A stretch of DNA of 64,000 bases from Flaccisagitta enflata (lineage: Eukaryota; Chaetognatha; Sagittoidea; Aphragmophora), in contig OZ231127.1 in NCBI GenBank assembly GCA_965153355.1, forward strand, positions 53,506,001 through 53,570,000, read 5' to 3'. The position numbers and the translations under genes are program-made. The notes under the pieces were generated by a model, which was given only the letters and a program-made list of their open reading frames with translations, was not told the origin of the DNA and made no database searches. Positions 35,140 to 47,358 of this stretch are shown here, one piece after another. The first letter of the stretch is position 1; each line of letters begins with the position of its first letter.

Positions 35140-35897
35140 ATCGTGGCGGACGGGTGGGCAGAACTTCCAACCCCCATCCACACCTCAACCTAACCCCCAC
35201 CCACTCAAACTGAAACATACACAACTAGTCATCCAAGGATCGCACATGGTCCGCGGTACCCGATGCCCTGCTTGGAGTGATCAAGTGAAGTAGTGGAGAG
35301 AGAGCAGGGCAGCGGCCCCAAAGGGCCGATGTCCTGTAGGACACAGGGGGGAATTTCGAGACGTCCTGAGGTATATTAGGTTTGAGAAGATGGATAGAGG
35401 TCATTGAAGGCGGTTTTGAAGCCTGGAGGGTTCTGAAGAGTAGATTTGAGGTTTGAGGGGCAGGCTTGAGGCCCAGAGGACAAATTTGAGGCCTAAAGAG
35501 CTGATGTGAGGCCTGGAGGGTGGTATGGAGGGCTAATTTGAGGTCTGGAGAGCTGATTTAAGGTCTCAAGGGCTAAATTGAGGTCTGAAAGGGCTATTCA
35601 GCCTATACTGATGGCTCAAAGGGTCAAAATCAGGCCTGAGAGAGCAAAATTTAGGCCCCCAATGGCTAAGGGGGGGGGGACGGAAGGACGGACGTCTCGA
35701 AATTCCCCCCTGTGTCCTACAGGACATCGGCCCTTTGGGGCCGCTGCCCAAAAAGTACCTGAAACGCTCGTTTTCCCACTTTTCAACTCGATGACCCCCG
35801 ACGGACGGACGGATGGACCGAGGGACCGACGGACGGACCGATGGACCGATGGACCGCCGGATCGACAAGGCCTCTTATAGAGTTACGTGTCTGTAAC
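35140..35897 (+). mobile_element. Helentron-like element, GTGGCGGAC subfamily, with nested foldback
   Basis: 5' ATCGTGGCGGACGGGTGGGC, a nested minisatellite element (35225-35755), (GGACC)-type tract, CTCTTATAGAG, hairpin GTTACGTGTCTGTAAC (35882-35897) and TAAA. Another 5' signature (CGAGGCCAACACC) follows directly. Confidence 0.6.
35225..35755 (+). mobile_element. Minisatellite-cored foldback, subfamily B copy 1
   Basis: Starts CTAGTCATCCAAGGATCGC. GC-rich arms (GCAGCGGCCCCAAAGGGCCG and CCTGTAGGACACAGGGGG) recur inverted at 35700-35750. The core has GATTTGAGGCCTGGAGGG-type repeats. Confidence 0.75.
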
Positions 35898-37650
35898 TAA
35901 ACGAGGCCAACACCTATACACTCTTTTTATTAAGTAAGGACAAAGTTTATATGGACATCGAGACTGAAATTTTGCCAAAAATTAAGGACAATTTAAAGAC
36001 AAAGCCCAGCCTCAGAGTTATAAAAAAATTTTTTCTTTGATTGACAATTTAGATTTTACGCAAATTATATTATTCATAGAAAATTGCAACATTTTTTGTT
36101 TTATGATATATTTTCTTTGTTTCAAAGTAGTAACTATCATATTCAATTTGTATTTACTCATACTTTACATAAGTTATTTCAATGAGTATAATATGATTGT
36201 AATAAAATCATAGGAAAATATTAAGGACACGCTAAGAACATTTCAGCCTGAAAAACCTAAGGACAATCCAGGCTCAGAAAAATTTAACTGATCCCCAAAC
36301 TGAAAAGAGTGAAAGTCGCGTGCGGTACATAAATATTTTCATTGACCCGACTCCACTTCAATCAAAGCCTTGAGACCCACCAGTTTCAATTCAAACCCAC
36401 CACTTTCAGTGCAAGCCCACCAGTTTCTATTCATGCCCACCACTTTCAATTCAAGTTTTGGAACCCACCAGTATCAATTCAAGCCTTGAAATCCACTAGT
36501 TTCAATTCATTCCTTGAAACCCACCAGTTTCAATTTCAGCCTTGAAACCGACTAGTTCCACACAACGCAATTATCCCTTTGTTCCTGTGACATCGATCCT
36601 CGGGAACTACTTTTTGTTATTTCTTTGAACTCCCAGGAATTTCATCGCTAATCCCCTAAGATTCCTGACGACTTTATACGTCTTCAAATGACTTTAAGAT
36701 GTCAAATGTCTAAAATGGCTTAGATGACCTAAAATTAATAAAAATGACCTAAAATGAACAAAAATGACTAATAAGGACCCAAATGACCTCAAATGAATAA
36801 ATGTGACTTAAAATGACTTAGATGACTTAAATGACCTTAAATGACTTTAAAATGTCTTAAAATGACATAACATGACCTAAATAACTTAAAGTGAAAACAT
36901 TTTACTAAGAATGAGCAAAATGACTTGAATGAACTAACATGACTTTAAATGACTTTAAATGAATAATAATAACTTAAGATGATGTAAAATGAAAAAAAAT
37001 GATGCAAAATAATTTTGAATTGATGTATACCGACTAACAATGATTTAAAACGAGTAAAAATGACATGATTTGACCTAAGATGACTTTAAATGACTTAAAA
37101 CAACTTAAGATTACTAAAAACGACTAAAATGATCTAAATGAACAAAATGACATGAATGAGCGAAACTGACTAAAAATGAAGTAAAATGACCTGAAATGTC
37201 CTAAAATGGCCTTAAATGTCCTAAAATGGCTGAAAATGACATAAAACAACTTTAAATGACTAAAAATGACATAAATGATGCAATGACATATGTGAATAAA
37301 ATGACTAAAAATGACTGAAAATGATATAAAATGACTGAAAATGATATAAAATGACAAACAATGATTTCGAATGATTTAAATGACATGAAATGACATAAGA
37401 TGACTTTAAATGACTTTAAAAAAAACTTAAGATGACTGGAAATGAGCTAAATGATTTAAATAAATAAAGTGACATAAATGACCAAAACTTACTAAAAATG
37501 ATGTTAAATGAATGAAAAGACTGGAAATGTCCTAAAATGGCTTATAATGACTTAAAACTGATTTAAATGACTAAAAATGACATAAATGACCTAAATGAAT
37601 AAAATGACAAAAATGACTAGAAATGACTAAAAATGATTTCAAAGCGTCTC
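35898..37650 (+). mobile_element. Helentron-like element with AATGACTTAAA minisatellite; 3' end unclear
   Basis: CGAGGCCAACACCTATA, then an inserted mariner MITE (35919-36311), then AAGTCGCGTGCGG, CCACCAGTTTCAATTCAAG repeats (36350-36550) and about 950 bp of AAAATGACTTA-type repeats (36690-37640). No terminal hairpin could be assigned. Confidence 0.5.
35919..36311 (+). mobile_element. TA-flanked MITE (CACTCTTTTTATT family), copy 1
   Basis: Starts CACTCTTTTTATTAAGTAAG and ends CTGAAAAGAGTG. It splits the 5' end of a Helentron-like element: CCTATA on the left and AAGTCGCGTGC on the right reconstruct the CCTATAAGTCGCG seen at 32791. A second copy is at 45529-47874. Confidence 0.72.
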
Positions 37651-39046
37651 GTAAAACGCCAGACCAACTCGAGCAACGGCCATAATTGAAGGAGGAAAAG
37701 TAGGAGCACTATTCCTTTAACTGAATTCATTTCAGTCTGTCACGCAAACATTAAAACCGCGCACAACTGCCGATTTTGTCGTCTTTTTCATGCAAGCCTT
37801 CCTGCTTTCATTATTATTCGGTCGTTCATTCTTTTATTCATTTATGCTTTCATTCAAAACATTCATTCATTCAAAATGTTCATTCTTAATCAGCACTTAT
37901 TGGCCATAACTGGGCCTTCCTCAGAACATTTGCCAATTAGTATGTCTTAATTCTTTTCCCATCATTTGAAAAGTTGCCTTTTGCATTTTTCTCTTCGTCA
38001 ATACAATCATTAACAGGGTGTGCAAAAAATCTCGTACTAGCCATCAAATCTATGGAAAAGACACCTAGAGTTAGAGAAATTTTTTTCAAGTTATGTTCAA
38101 GATTAAAAGATTGGTTATTTTTCATACTTTAGAAAAATGATGAATGGGGAACAGCAGAATACGTCTTTAGACTAACAGGGATGTAAGTAAAACACCCTGA
38201 TCAGGATTAGGTAATAGAATCGCTTATAGGCATTGGTGCCACAAAAATGGAAGTCTTCCGCCATTGTTTTTATGGATAAAAATTCAGAGAAAATATTTTT
38301 TGCATCTTTCCATATGCTCTGCTTGCAATTTGGGTTTCATTTCAAGTCTTGGTCTCAATGTGTATCTTTAAATTGCCCCAATTTTTTTTATCAAATATGA
38401 AGTTACAGTAAGAGCATTTTTGCGCCATTTTCCTGGAAGTGTAAAAACTGCCTTTTTGAGTTCATTCCAAACTCTTACGCTCATGTATTGTCCCCAACAT
38501 GAATAACCAATCCTAGTACTAAATCAAAGGTTGTAAAATGATTCATCCTTACTCATTTTCTTACAAATAACAACAGTTTTAAGCCATAAATGATTCTATT
38601 ACCTAAAAGCATATAAATGTGGAAAGGGTGAAAAAGTCACAAAAATGTTTTGGTAAAACTTTTATCTCTGACCTAAGTTTGATTGATATATCACTTTTGT
38701 TGACTGGAACCCCTCCTAGATGACCTAACTAATTCCCCTTGATACATTTATTCTCAAACAATCTATCTAGGGGCCAATTAAGTTGCAAAAACAGTCATTT
38801 TTGAATAAAAACAACTCAGCAAATGAAATTATGTCAAAACCTGATTTCCTGTTTTTTCTCAAGTACATGTCATGGCCATATATGGAAATGATATCAGATG
38901 TTCTTAGTTTCTACTTTTAGTATGATTAACTGAGATACTCTGATTCAAATTTTAGCTTATAACTCCCATAACAAGTATGGTTTTCAAGCTATAGAGCAAG
39001 TACGAATTTTTTAGCCTTAGATATTTTCATCCTGACGACCTTTCAG
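37651..39046. other. Intron of the PTOV gene, AT-rich
   Basis: No exon or element with clear ends. A short inverted pair (AGGTAATAGAATC near 38211 and GATTCTATTACCT near 38592) hints at an old MITE. Confidence 0.4.
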
Positions 39047-39305
39047 TTGCTCTCGCCGCTCCGCCCATTCATCTCGAAATCGCGAACCGTGGAGTTTCAA
39101 TTCGCGAAAAACGATCAATCCTCCCTCGAATCCCTTCACAACGTCATGGAATCGGGCTTCTCCGGCTGCGTGCATTTCGGCAACAACACTCAATGCGACA
39201 TCAAAGTGTTGATGTTGTTGTACAACAAGAAGACGCGAGAGTTCATCGGCTTCATCCCCGATGATCAGAAGGGATTCGTCAACGGGATGCTTCAAATCAT
39301 AACAG
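39047..39305 (+). CDS. MED25: MED25-like PTOV gene: third PTOV exon
   Basis: 259 bp; acceptor CTTTCAG, donor AACAG|GTTGCC, phase 0 in and 1 out. Encodes LLSPLRPFISKSRTVEFQFA, KNDQSSLESLHNVMESGFSG, CVHFGNNTQCDIKVLMLLYN, KKTREFIGFIPDDQKGFVNG and MLQIIT. Blocks VxFxFxxxDxxSLxxLxxxM, GFxGCVHF, VxVLMLLY and GFIPxDQxGFVNGxxQxIT are diagnostic of the MED25 PTOV domain. It carries the C-terminal half of the beta-barrel fold that binds activators in Mediator. GC content and codon use are clearly higher than in the surrounding intron. Confidence 0.92.
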
Positions 39306-39605
39306 GTTGCCATTTCGAAGGCCCAGGTTATTTCATTTGCCAGTGATACATACTTGAGATATATTTAAGATGGATATCTGACAAATGAGAAGTAGGGGAT
39401 ATCAGCCCCACCCTTCCCAAACCAAAAAGGAAAAAAAAAATAACCGTCTTCGATCCTACACTCCAAAAATTCCCAAAACAAACTTATACCATGAAGATAC
39501 TGTGATAGCCTTTACTGACGGACCCGCTAATGATGAAAATTTGTTAGGGATTGAATTTACTAGCTGATGTGATAACGCTCGTTTCATTTGCATATCTCTT
39601 AACAG

Positions 39606-39745
39606 AGCACAAAGAAAAGCAACAACATAGTCGGGAAGCAATACGGGAAGCAATACGGCCTGGCAATACGGGGGGCGCTGCGCCCGGACCAGGAGGACCG
39701 GGGGCTTCAGGAGATCCCGCTGGTATCGGGGATGAAGAGGACTAG
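39606..39745 (+). CDS. MED25: MED25-like PTOV gene: last exon
   Basis: Acceptor CTTAACAG (AG at 39604-39605); first two bases complete Glu. Encodes (E)HKEKQQHSREAIREAIRPGN, then TGGAAPGPGGPGASGDPAGI and GDEED, stop TAG 39743-39745. Human MED25 continues ITNHKQVQQQKLEQQ at the same point, so the junction is well supported. The tail of about 45 residues is much shorter than the Pro/Gln-rich vertebrate tail. No polyadenylation signal was assigned. Confidence 0.85.
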
Positions 39746-40096
39746 GAGGACTAGCCGGGACGGGTGGCCTGGGAGCTCCTGGGATGACTGGAATGCAAAC
39801 TTCATCTGCCAACAACACGTAGGTTGATGGCACCCGATGAGCACTGGCGTCTCGTAGCCCATGCAGCAGTAGCAACAGCCTCAAATACATGCGATGCAAC
39901 AAAAACAATCACTATCAATCCGTCCCTTCCATTTGCCGCTTAAATAGCATATTATTGTTTCGTGCAATTCACATCGTGATAGGCATTGAATTCAAAATGA
40001 CATGGTTACTTAGAAATGGCAAAAAAGGTAGTTTCAGACTGAAACTTTCAGTATGTTTTTTTTTCGTTTGTAATATTCTATGACAACGTAATTTAA
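39746..40096. other. 3' flank of the PTOV gene
   Basis: Presumed 3' UTR. Begins with Gly/Gly-type GAGGACTAGCCGGGACGGGT DNA and becomes AT-rich. Confidence 0.35.
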
Positions 40097-40617
40097 CTAG
40101 TCATCCAAAGATCGCACATGGTCAGCGGGAGTGATCCAGTGAAGAGGTGGAGTGAGAGCAGGGCAGCGTCCTGTAGAACACAGGGGGGAATTTCCAGACG
40201 TCCGTCCTTCCGTCCGTCCTGAGGGGATATATTTTAGGCCTTAGATGGCTGATTTCGGCCACTGAAGGCATATTTGGGGGCTAAAGGGCAGAATCAAGGC
40301 TTGGAGAGCAGATTTGAGGTTTTGAGGGCCGATTTGATGCTTGGAAGGCTGATTGAAGATCTGGAGGGCAGATTTGAGGTCTGAAAGGCAAATTTGAGGC
40401 ATGGGGGAGGCTAATTTCAAGCCATGAGGACTGATTTGAGGTCTGGAGGGCTAGATTGAGGCCTGGGAGGGCTTATTTGAGGCCTTGATGGTCTGGGGGG
40501 GGGGGACAGACGGACGGACGGACGGACGGACGGAAGGAAGGACGGAAGGACAAACGTCTTGAAATTCCCCCCTGTGTTCTAAAGGACATCGGCCCTTTGG
40601 CGCCACTGCCCAAAAAG
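40097..40617 (+). mobile_element. Minisatellite-cored foldback, subfamily B copy 2
   Basis: Starts CTAGTCATCCAAAGATCGC. The left GC arm is partly deleted (GGGCAGCGTCCTGTAGAACA). Core GATTTGAGGTCTGGAGGGC repeats, (GGAC)n tract, right arm CCTGTGTTCTAAAGGACATC and CACTGCCCAAAAAG. Confidence 0.72.
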
Positions 40618-42030
40618 AAGTCAAGATAGTTGACTTCTAAAAAAATATCTGGAAGGTATGAGAGATGCATTTTGTGATGTGTAATTCTCAGGACTCTATT
40701 ACTAAAATCTGAACCTCTTGACACAAGAGGAAATGTTGATCAAAAACAGGAAAAAAACCCATCATTTTAGGTTCTTCGCTGGATATCTTTTTATTTCTAA
40801 CTGAATTCAGCTACTGATACCAGATTGTTCTCAAATCAAAGCTAATTTACAGAAGTTTTAAGAAATACAATGAGGAAAACTTTTTTTTCGATAGTAGGTC
40901 ACATTAGGCGTTAAGAAAATTTTTTCTTAGAGTATGTTTTTTCTGAACTGATACGAAAGAAAATCTCATTACTCTGCAATGGAACAAGATATTCAAAATC
41001 CAAAAAAAGCGCTAAATAGAGCTTGGTCTGCAGATTTTTCATGTTCTTTCTATGTGGCTTGTCATAAAGTGTTTCCACCATATCATAACAAGTTAAGTCA
41101 GTGTTTTTTAGGAAAAATACTTAATTTATAAGCAAAATTCTTATTAAATCACTACCGCTTGGTGCTTATGATCCTGATTTTGATTCAAGATGCCGTAGTA
41201 TATAATTTAAACTGACTTACTTCTCCAATTTGAGTGGGAAATATGTGTTGTTCAATTATCATAAACATTTCACTTCAAAAAATGTGTTTTTTTGCATGTT
41301 TTTACAAAAAAATGCCTAATTTGTGATCCTGAACTTAAAATTGGTAATTTCTTCACAATAAAGAGGCAGAATATGCATCTATGATAAGTTTTCCTTTATG
41401 TAAGACCATTTCTAGAGTTTTGGCTTGATCTATAGAGAGCCAGCATGAATTCGAAATGATATACTTAAGAGAAACTTTTTAAGAATTCATGCCATCTGAG
41501 AAATGGAAGTTTTGATTTACATAGAATGGGGCCTATTTTCTGAAAGTTATGCATTATTCAATTCATGACCAAAAATCTGCAGACCAAGCTCTATTTAGCG
41601 CTTTTTTTGGATTTTGAATATCTTGTTCCATTGCAGAGTAATGAGATTTTCTCTCGTATCAGTTCAGAAAAAACATACTGTAATCAAGATTTTGATCAAG
41701 AGTTGATTTATTGTTCACACAATAATCAGAAATATCACAAGAGCCTTTCAACCGAAGTTTTTCCAAAAACTGCTTCAAAAAAACTTCCGTCTGAGACCAA
41801 TCTGGTGTCAGTAGCTCAAACCATCTAGAAATGAGAGTAATTTGAAGGTGAACAGTCTATATGACAAGTTTTTGCAAAGAAATAATTTGGATATGATGAC
41901 ATCTTGTTCCAAATATGTTCAAAGGATTGAATTTTTGTAAAAAAGTCCCGGCAGTTACATAACACAAAATGCATCTACCATACCTTTCAGGAACGTTTTA
42001 CGGAAATCAGTTATCTCAACTACGTTATGA
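40618..42030. mobile_element. 1.4-kb foldback element
   Basis: Inverted pairs: GGAAGGTATGAGAGATGCAT (about 40650) with the inverse near 41970, and a >100-bp match between 40930-41040 and 41570-41690 (for example TTGGTCTGCAG with CTGCAGACCAA). A CTGAGGCCAATCTGG-like phrase links it to DNA near 22495. No clear target duplication. Confidence 0.65.
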
Positions 42031-42612
42031 TTTATGTCGTCATAAGATATTATAAACAAAAAGAAAAATACTATAGTTTTCACTCAAATACATCAATCTT
42101 TGAAATTGGTCCTTTAATGGCGTAAATACAATGTAATGTAATGTTAATGTAAATTTTCTTCAGAGTTTTGACGCTTTTTAGTCCCTGGCCAAGCGACTCT
42201 ATGAGAGAGTAACCCCTATTACTGTCGGTGACGCGAAATTTGAGATGAAGCGAAATTGACTGAAAAGCGGTTTCAGGGCAAAACTGCCCTTGCTGCGTTT
42301 ATATGAAACCGCTGCATCTCTTGTAGTTTCAATCCAAATTTCAGCGGGCGCAATCAAAAGTTATGTTGTTTTTGGTTGGACAATGTCCAATGGACATGAG
42401 GTTGAAATATTTTCATTTTCCAAGGCTGACGATGTTGCTAGTAATGTTCTTATATTTTTACCAACTTGAGCCTCAAAAACACTTTCTAAAGTCTAAAAAT
42501 CAAAATTCTTGACCACCTCTCCAAATCTTTTTGCCATTATCCAAACAAATAGAGTGGCCTAGCAAGTGACTAAAAATTCATACATGTATGGCTTTTACAG
42601 TGCCAAAGTCAA
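42031..42612. other. Gene-less stretch with outward-facing Helentron-like termini
   Basis: AGTCCCTGGCCAAGCGACTC at about 42179 and AGCAAGTGACTAAAAAT at about 42561 are degenerate 3' termini in opposite orientations. Confidence 0.35.
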
Positions 42613-45337
42613 GAGATATTACGTGCTCGATATTAGGGGTGTTTGTAAACGCCAAATAAACGCCGTTTATAAACAATGCTATGCAACTGTTTATAAACAT
42701 CAAAAGATGCATATCGAATAAACAAAATTGTTTTAACAGTATTAAAAAACGCTGTTTATAAACGACTAAATTACCATTTATAAACGGAGGAAAAAAAGAA
42801 ATTGTTTGACCTGATCAGTAGAAACTGAAAAAGCCCAAGCTAGAAAATGTTCTATTAAACAATTCAAAAATTTGAAGGTTGCTACTATTTTTTGGGGGCT
42901 CCAAAAATTGTTAAAATGAGCCCATAATTGATTGTTTATAAACACAATAATATTGATGTTTATAAACAACAAAAAATAAGTGTTTATAAACGCTAAATAT
43001 ATTGTGTTTATAAACGCTAAAAGAATAAACAAAAATTGTTTATTTGCCCCCTATATCTTTTGTTTATAGCCACATAAATTGCAATGGGAATAGTACTTTA
43101 GAATCTTTTTTCTCCTCCTCCCCCTACTCCTCCTCCTCATTCAAAATCGTTTATTTGCTCCCAATTTCCTTTCCAAATAAACAAAAAATTGTTTACTTGG
43201 CACCATAAATTTGTTTTCATAAACATATACACTCCTTTAGAAGTTTTTGTGTTTATAAACACCAAAAATATGAATCTCATAAGCAAATTTGTTTATTTGG
43301 TCCCATAAATTTGATCTCATAAACAGATTTTTATATTTTTCTCCTCCTCCTCCTCATCCAAAATTGTTTATTTGCTCCCAATTTCATTTCCAAATAAACA
43401 AAAAATTGTTTATTTGGCACCATAAATTTGTTTTCATAAATGTTTACACTCCTTTAGAAGTTTTTGTATTTGTAAACACTAAAAATATGAATCTCATAAA
43501 CGAATTTGTTTATTTAGTACCATAAATTTGATCTCATAAACAGATTTTTATATTTCTCTCCTCCTCCTCCCTTCCTCCTCCTCCTCATCCAAAATTGTTT
43601 ATTTGCTCCAAATTTCCTTTACAAATAAACAAAGGTCGTTCATTTGGCACCATTAATTTGTTTTCATAAACGTTTACACTTCTTTAGAAGTTTTTGTGTT
43701 TATTAACACCAAAAATATGAATGTCATAAACAAATTTGTCTATTTAGTACTATAAATTTGATCTCATAAACAGATTTTTAGTCGCGTGCACGCGACTCTA
43801 CAACCCGCTTTGTCCGTCGGTTGGTCGGTCGGTTGGTTGGTTGGTCACACTTTACTTTTTTTATCACTTTTATTTCTTTAAGTCATTTTTAGTCATTCTA
43901 AGTAATCTTAAGGCGTTCTCACTCATTCTAAGTCATTCGAAGTCATTTTTAGTCATTCTAAGTCATTTTCGGTCATTAGGTCATTTTGTCGTTTTAAGTC
44001 CTTTTTGATCATTTTAAGTCATTTTAAGTCATTGTAAGTCATTCTCAGGCATTCTAAGTCATTCTAAGGCATTTTAAGTCATTCTAAGTCATTTTAAGTC
44101 TGTAAGTATCGCACGCAACTTATAGGTGTTGGCCTTGTTATATTTCTCTCCTCCTCCTCCCCTCCTCCTCCTCCTCATCCAAAATCGTTTATTTGCTCCC
44201 AATTTCCTTTCCAAATAAACATAAAATCGTTTATTTGGCACTATAAATTTGTTTTCATAGACGTTTACACTCCTTTAGAAGTTTTTGTGTTTATGAACAC
44301 CAAAAATATGAATATGAAATGTAAATTGGATGAGGAGGAGGCGGAGGGGAAGGAGGAGGAGGAGAAAAACATAAAAATATATTCATGAGATCAAATTTAT
44401 GGTACCAAATAAACAAATTCGTTTATGAGATTTATATTTTTGGTGTTTATACACAAAAACTTCTGAAGGAGTGTAAATGTTTATGAAAACAAATTTATGG
44501 TGCCAAATAAACAATTTTTTGTTTATTTGGAAAGGATATGGGGAGCAAATAAACGATTTTAGATGAGGAGGAGGATGAGGAGGAGGAGGAAGATGAGGAG
44601 GAGAGAAATATAAAAATCTGTTTGTGAGATCAAATCTATGGTAGTTTATAAACACAAAAACTTCTTAAGGAGTGTAAACGTTTATGAAAACAAATTTATG
44701 GTGCCAAATAAATGATTTTTTGTTTTTTTGGAAAGGAAATTGGGAGCAACTAAACATTTGTTTATTTACAAAAGAAATTGCGGGCAAATAATCAATTTAT
44801 GAATGAGGAAGAGGAGGAGGAGGAAGAGGAGCAAGGAGGGAAATATAAAAATCCTTTGTACACTATCTATTGCAATTTTCGTGGTTATAGGGGGTCTAAG
44901 GGGGAAATAAACCACTTTTTGATATTTTTTGGTGTTTGTCAACACAAATTATTTAGCGTTTATAAACACCTAATTTTTGTTGTTTATAAACATCAATATT
45001 TTTGTGTTTATAAACAATCAATTATGGGCGCTTTTTAACGGTTTTTGAGGTCAAAAAAATTAGTAGCATCCTTCAAAATTTTGACCTTTCTAATAGAACA
45101 TTTTCTAGTGTGGACATTTTCAGTTTGTACTGATCAGGTCAAACAATTTCTTATTTTCCTTGGTTCATAAATGGTAATTTAGAGTGGTTTATAAACAGTG
45201 TTTTTTACTGCCATTTAAACAATTTTTGTTTATTTGACTTGCATTTTTAATGTTTATAAACAGTTGTATAGCATTGTTTATAAACGGCGTTTATTTGGCG
45301 TTTATAAACAACACCTTATTCGAGGATGTAATACCTG
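42613..45337. mobile_element. 2.7-kb hAT-like foldback packed with GTTTATAAAC
   Basis: Ends GAGATATTACGTGCTCG and, inverted, CAGGTATTACATCCTCG. Flanks AAAGTCAA (42605-42612) and GAAGTCAA (45338-45345), 7/8. Both arms carry at least seven perfect or near-perfect GTTTATAAAC palindromes plus many CCAAATAAAC phrases and CTCCTCCTCC tracts. A Helentron-like element is nested at 43780-44139. No transposase frame. Confidence 0.78.
43780..44139 (-). mobile_element. Helentron-like element with a readable empty site
   Basis: 360 bp: hairpin AGTCGCGTGCACGCGACT, ACCCGC, GTCGGTTGG tract, AAGTCATTCTA repeats, GCACGCAACTTATAGGTGTT and GGCCTTGTT. Its host repeat occurs uninterrupted at 43531-43560, showing insertion between ...CAGATTTTT and ATATTTCTC with no duplicated bases. 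Confidence 0.85.
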
Positions 45338-45879
45338 GAAGTCAAGTGCCAAAGTCCTGTACTGTCAGATGCTTCTTTACTTGAATTCTTGTTCCCAATG
45401 CTCTCAGCTGTGAAAGGGGGAGCTCTCTATTTGACCCAATGATTTGCAATTTTCACTTCAGCAGTCCTGAAGTTTTAGGACACTTCAGTTCAAATTTTAT
45501 TTAACTGGTCCAACTTCAACTATAAGTACACTCTTTTTATTGAGTAAGGACAAAGTTTATAAGGACATTGAGGCTGAAACTTTGTCAAAAATTAAGAACA
45601 TTTTAAGGACAAAGCCCAGCCTTGGATTTATAAATTTTTTTTTTTATAAACAATTTAAATTGTTTTTACGCAAATTAAAGAGAAAATTATCTTATCTATA
45701 GAAAATTGCAACATTTTTTGGTTAATGACATATTTTCTTTGTTTCAAAGAAGTAACTATCATATTCAACTTGTATTCACTGGAAAAAATTTCTAAGGCGA
45801 TACAGATCTTTTGTTTCTTTCGGGTTTACCCGCTTGGGCGAAGCTTTAATTCAAGTAGATTCGGGTTGAAATGTATAAG

Positions 45880-45976
45880 ACCCAGCCCTCACCTAGCCCT
45901 AACGCTAGCACAAACCCTTACCCTATACTTAAAACCACCCCCGACCCCAACCTTAACCCTAACCCTAACCCTAAAT
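45880..45976. repeat. Degenerate CCCTAA repeats
   Basis: Variants such as CTAGCCCTAACGCTAG lead into CTTAACCCTAACCCTAACCC at about 45952-45974. The complement of the TTAGGG tracts at 20785 and 23308. Confidence 0.7.
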
Positions 45977-46158
45977 AAAAAAACCGCTTAGAAAGTCAGT
46001 AAGACAAAAGACATCACCGAATTCGAAAACAGTACCGTATTTACTAATACTGAACATAGGTTATTTCAATGAGTATATTATCCTGGCCCGGATCAACCAT
46101 GCGCGAGGCCCAAGGCTACTGTTGCCGCGAGGCCCCTGAAAAAGACAGATACAGTTTT

Positions 46159-46400
46159 AACAAGGCCTACATGGCCAATAAGTAGTCATTTGTACGTAGG
46201 CAGGGGCATCGAATTAGATGGGCAGGGCAATATGTGAGTGAGCTGGGGCTGTATTGTGTCAGGGCAGGGGCACTTATGCTCAGGAATAGCTTTTCCAGCC
46301 AAATTCACGTCATCTTAAGTTTTGCATTCCAGACAGACAGACAGACAGACAGACCAGCTAAAGACTCACTCTCTTATAGAGTTGCTTAGCAAGTGACCAA
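46159..46400 (+). mobile_element. Helentron-like element, GTCATTTG/CAAGTGAC subfamily
   Basis: AACAAGGCCTACATGGCC, GTAGTCATTTGTACG, GGCAGGGGC body, (ACAG)n tract, CTCTTATAGAG, GTTGCTTAGCAAGTGAC and CAA. Directly followed by the 5' end of the element at 46401. Confidence 0.55.
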
Positions 46401-46720
46401 CAGGTCGCCCAAAGGCAATATGTGGTCAGTGATACCCGTTGCCCTGCCTTGAGTGATTGTGAATTAAAGTGAGGGGAAGCAGGGCAGCGGCCCCGAAGGG
46501 GACAAAGTCCTGTAGAACACAGGGGGACTTTCAAATCTGGCCTCTGAGACCTCAAATCTGGCCTCTCAGACCCCAAATCTGGCCTCTCAGACCTCAAATT
46601 TGGCCTCTCAGGCCTCAAATCCAGCCTCTCAGGCCTCAAATCCAGCCTCTCAGGCCTCAAATCCAACCTCTTAAATCCAGCCTCTCAGGCCTCAAATCCA
46701 ACCTCTAAAATCAGTGACTA
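46401..46720 (+). mobile_element. Minisatellite-cored foldback, subfamily A copy 2 (right arm missing)
   Basis: CAGGTCGCCCAAAGGCAATA and a GC-rich left arm match 5710-5850. The core is GGCCTCTCAGACCTCAAATC repeats, inverted in orientation relative to copy 1. No right arm is present. Confidence 0.7.
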
Positions 46721-47033
46721 TTTGAAACAATGACCAGCGAGGAAATCATAATTCTTTTGGTTTAAAAATGACATCTTAATAAAGTTGAAATCCCTTCTTC
46801 ATCCATAGTAAAATAATATTTTTTTAGATCCAAAAAAAATTATGAAAAAAAACTGTTTTTTTTTGCTCAATCTGAAATTACTTTTTCTTGCAATGAAGTT
46901 TTTGCATATTGATATTTAAATCAATAAACTTTCAGGTCAACTAGGGATGTGGAAGTGGTCAATTTTCACGCTGCTTCCTCTGCTTCTGCTTCTGCTTCTG
47001 CTGTAGTGGGAATACAAGTAGCTAACAAAAAGC

Positions 47034-47358
47034 CAGGCCTGTATATTCTTGAGTTTTCTCCCCCCGGTGGGGGGGGGGGAAAAAAATCAAAGGGTCTGGA
47101 GATGGGGAAGGAAATGGAAGGGGAAAAAAAGAGAAAAAAAGGAAATTTGGGGAAAATATAACTTTTTACAGTACCAAATCATAAAACTCAATTAGTAAAA
47201 CATAATTTAACACTATTTAAACCTTAACTACATAGTTTTATTGCTATATGGGGAAGAAAATCATGGATATAAAAACACGACGCGACACATCGCGGGGAAG
47301 AAAATCAAAGGCAGGGGGGGGAAAAAAATCAAAAGCGACTCAAGAATATACACCCCTG
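47034..47358 (+). mobile_element. hAT MITE family A, copy 3
   Basis: Starts CAGGCCTGTATATTCTTGAG; the right end inverted is CAGGGGTGTATATTCTTGAG. Exact 8-bp duplication CAAAAAGC at 47026-47033 and 47359-47366. 325 bp. Confidence 0.93.
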
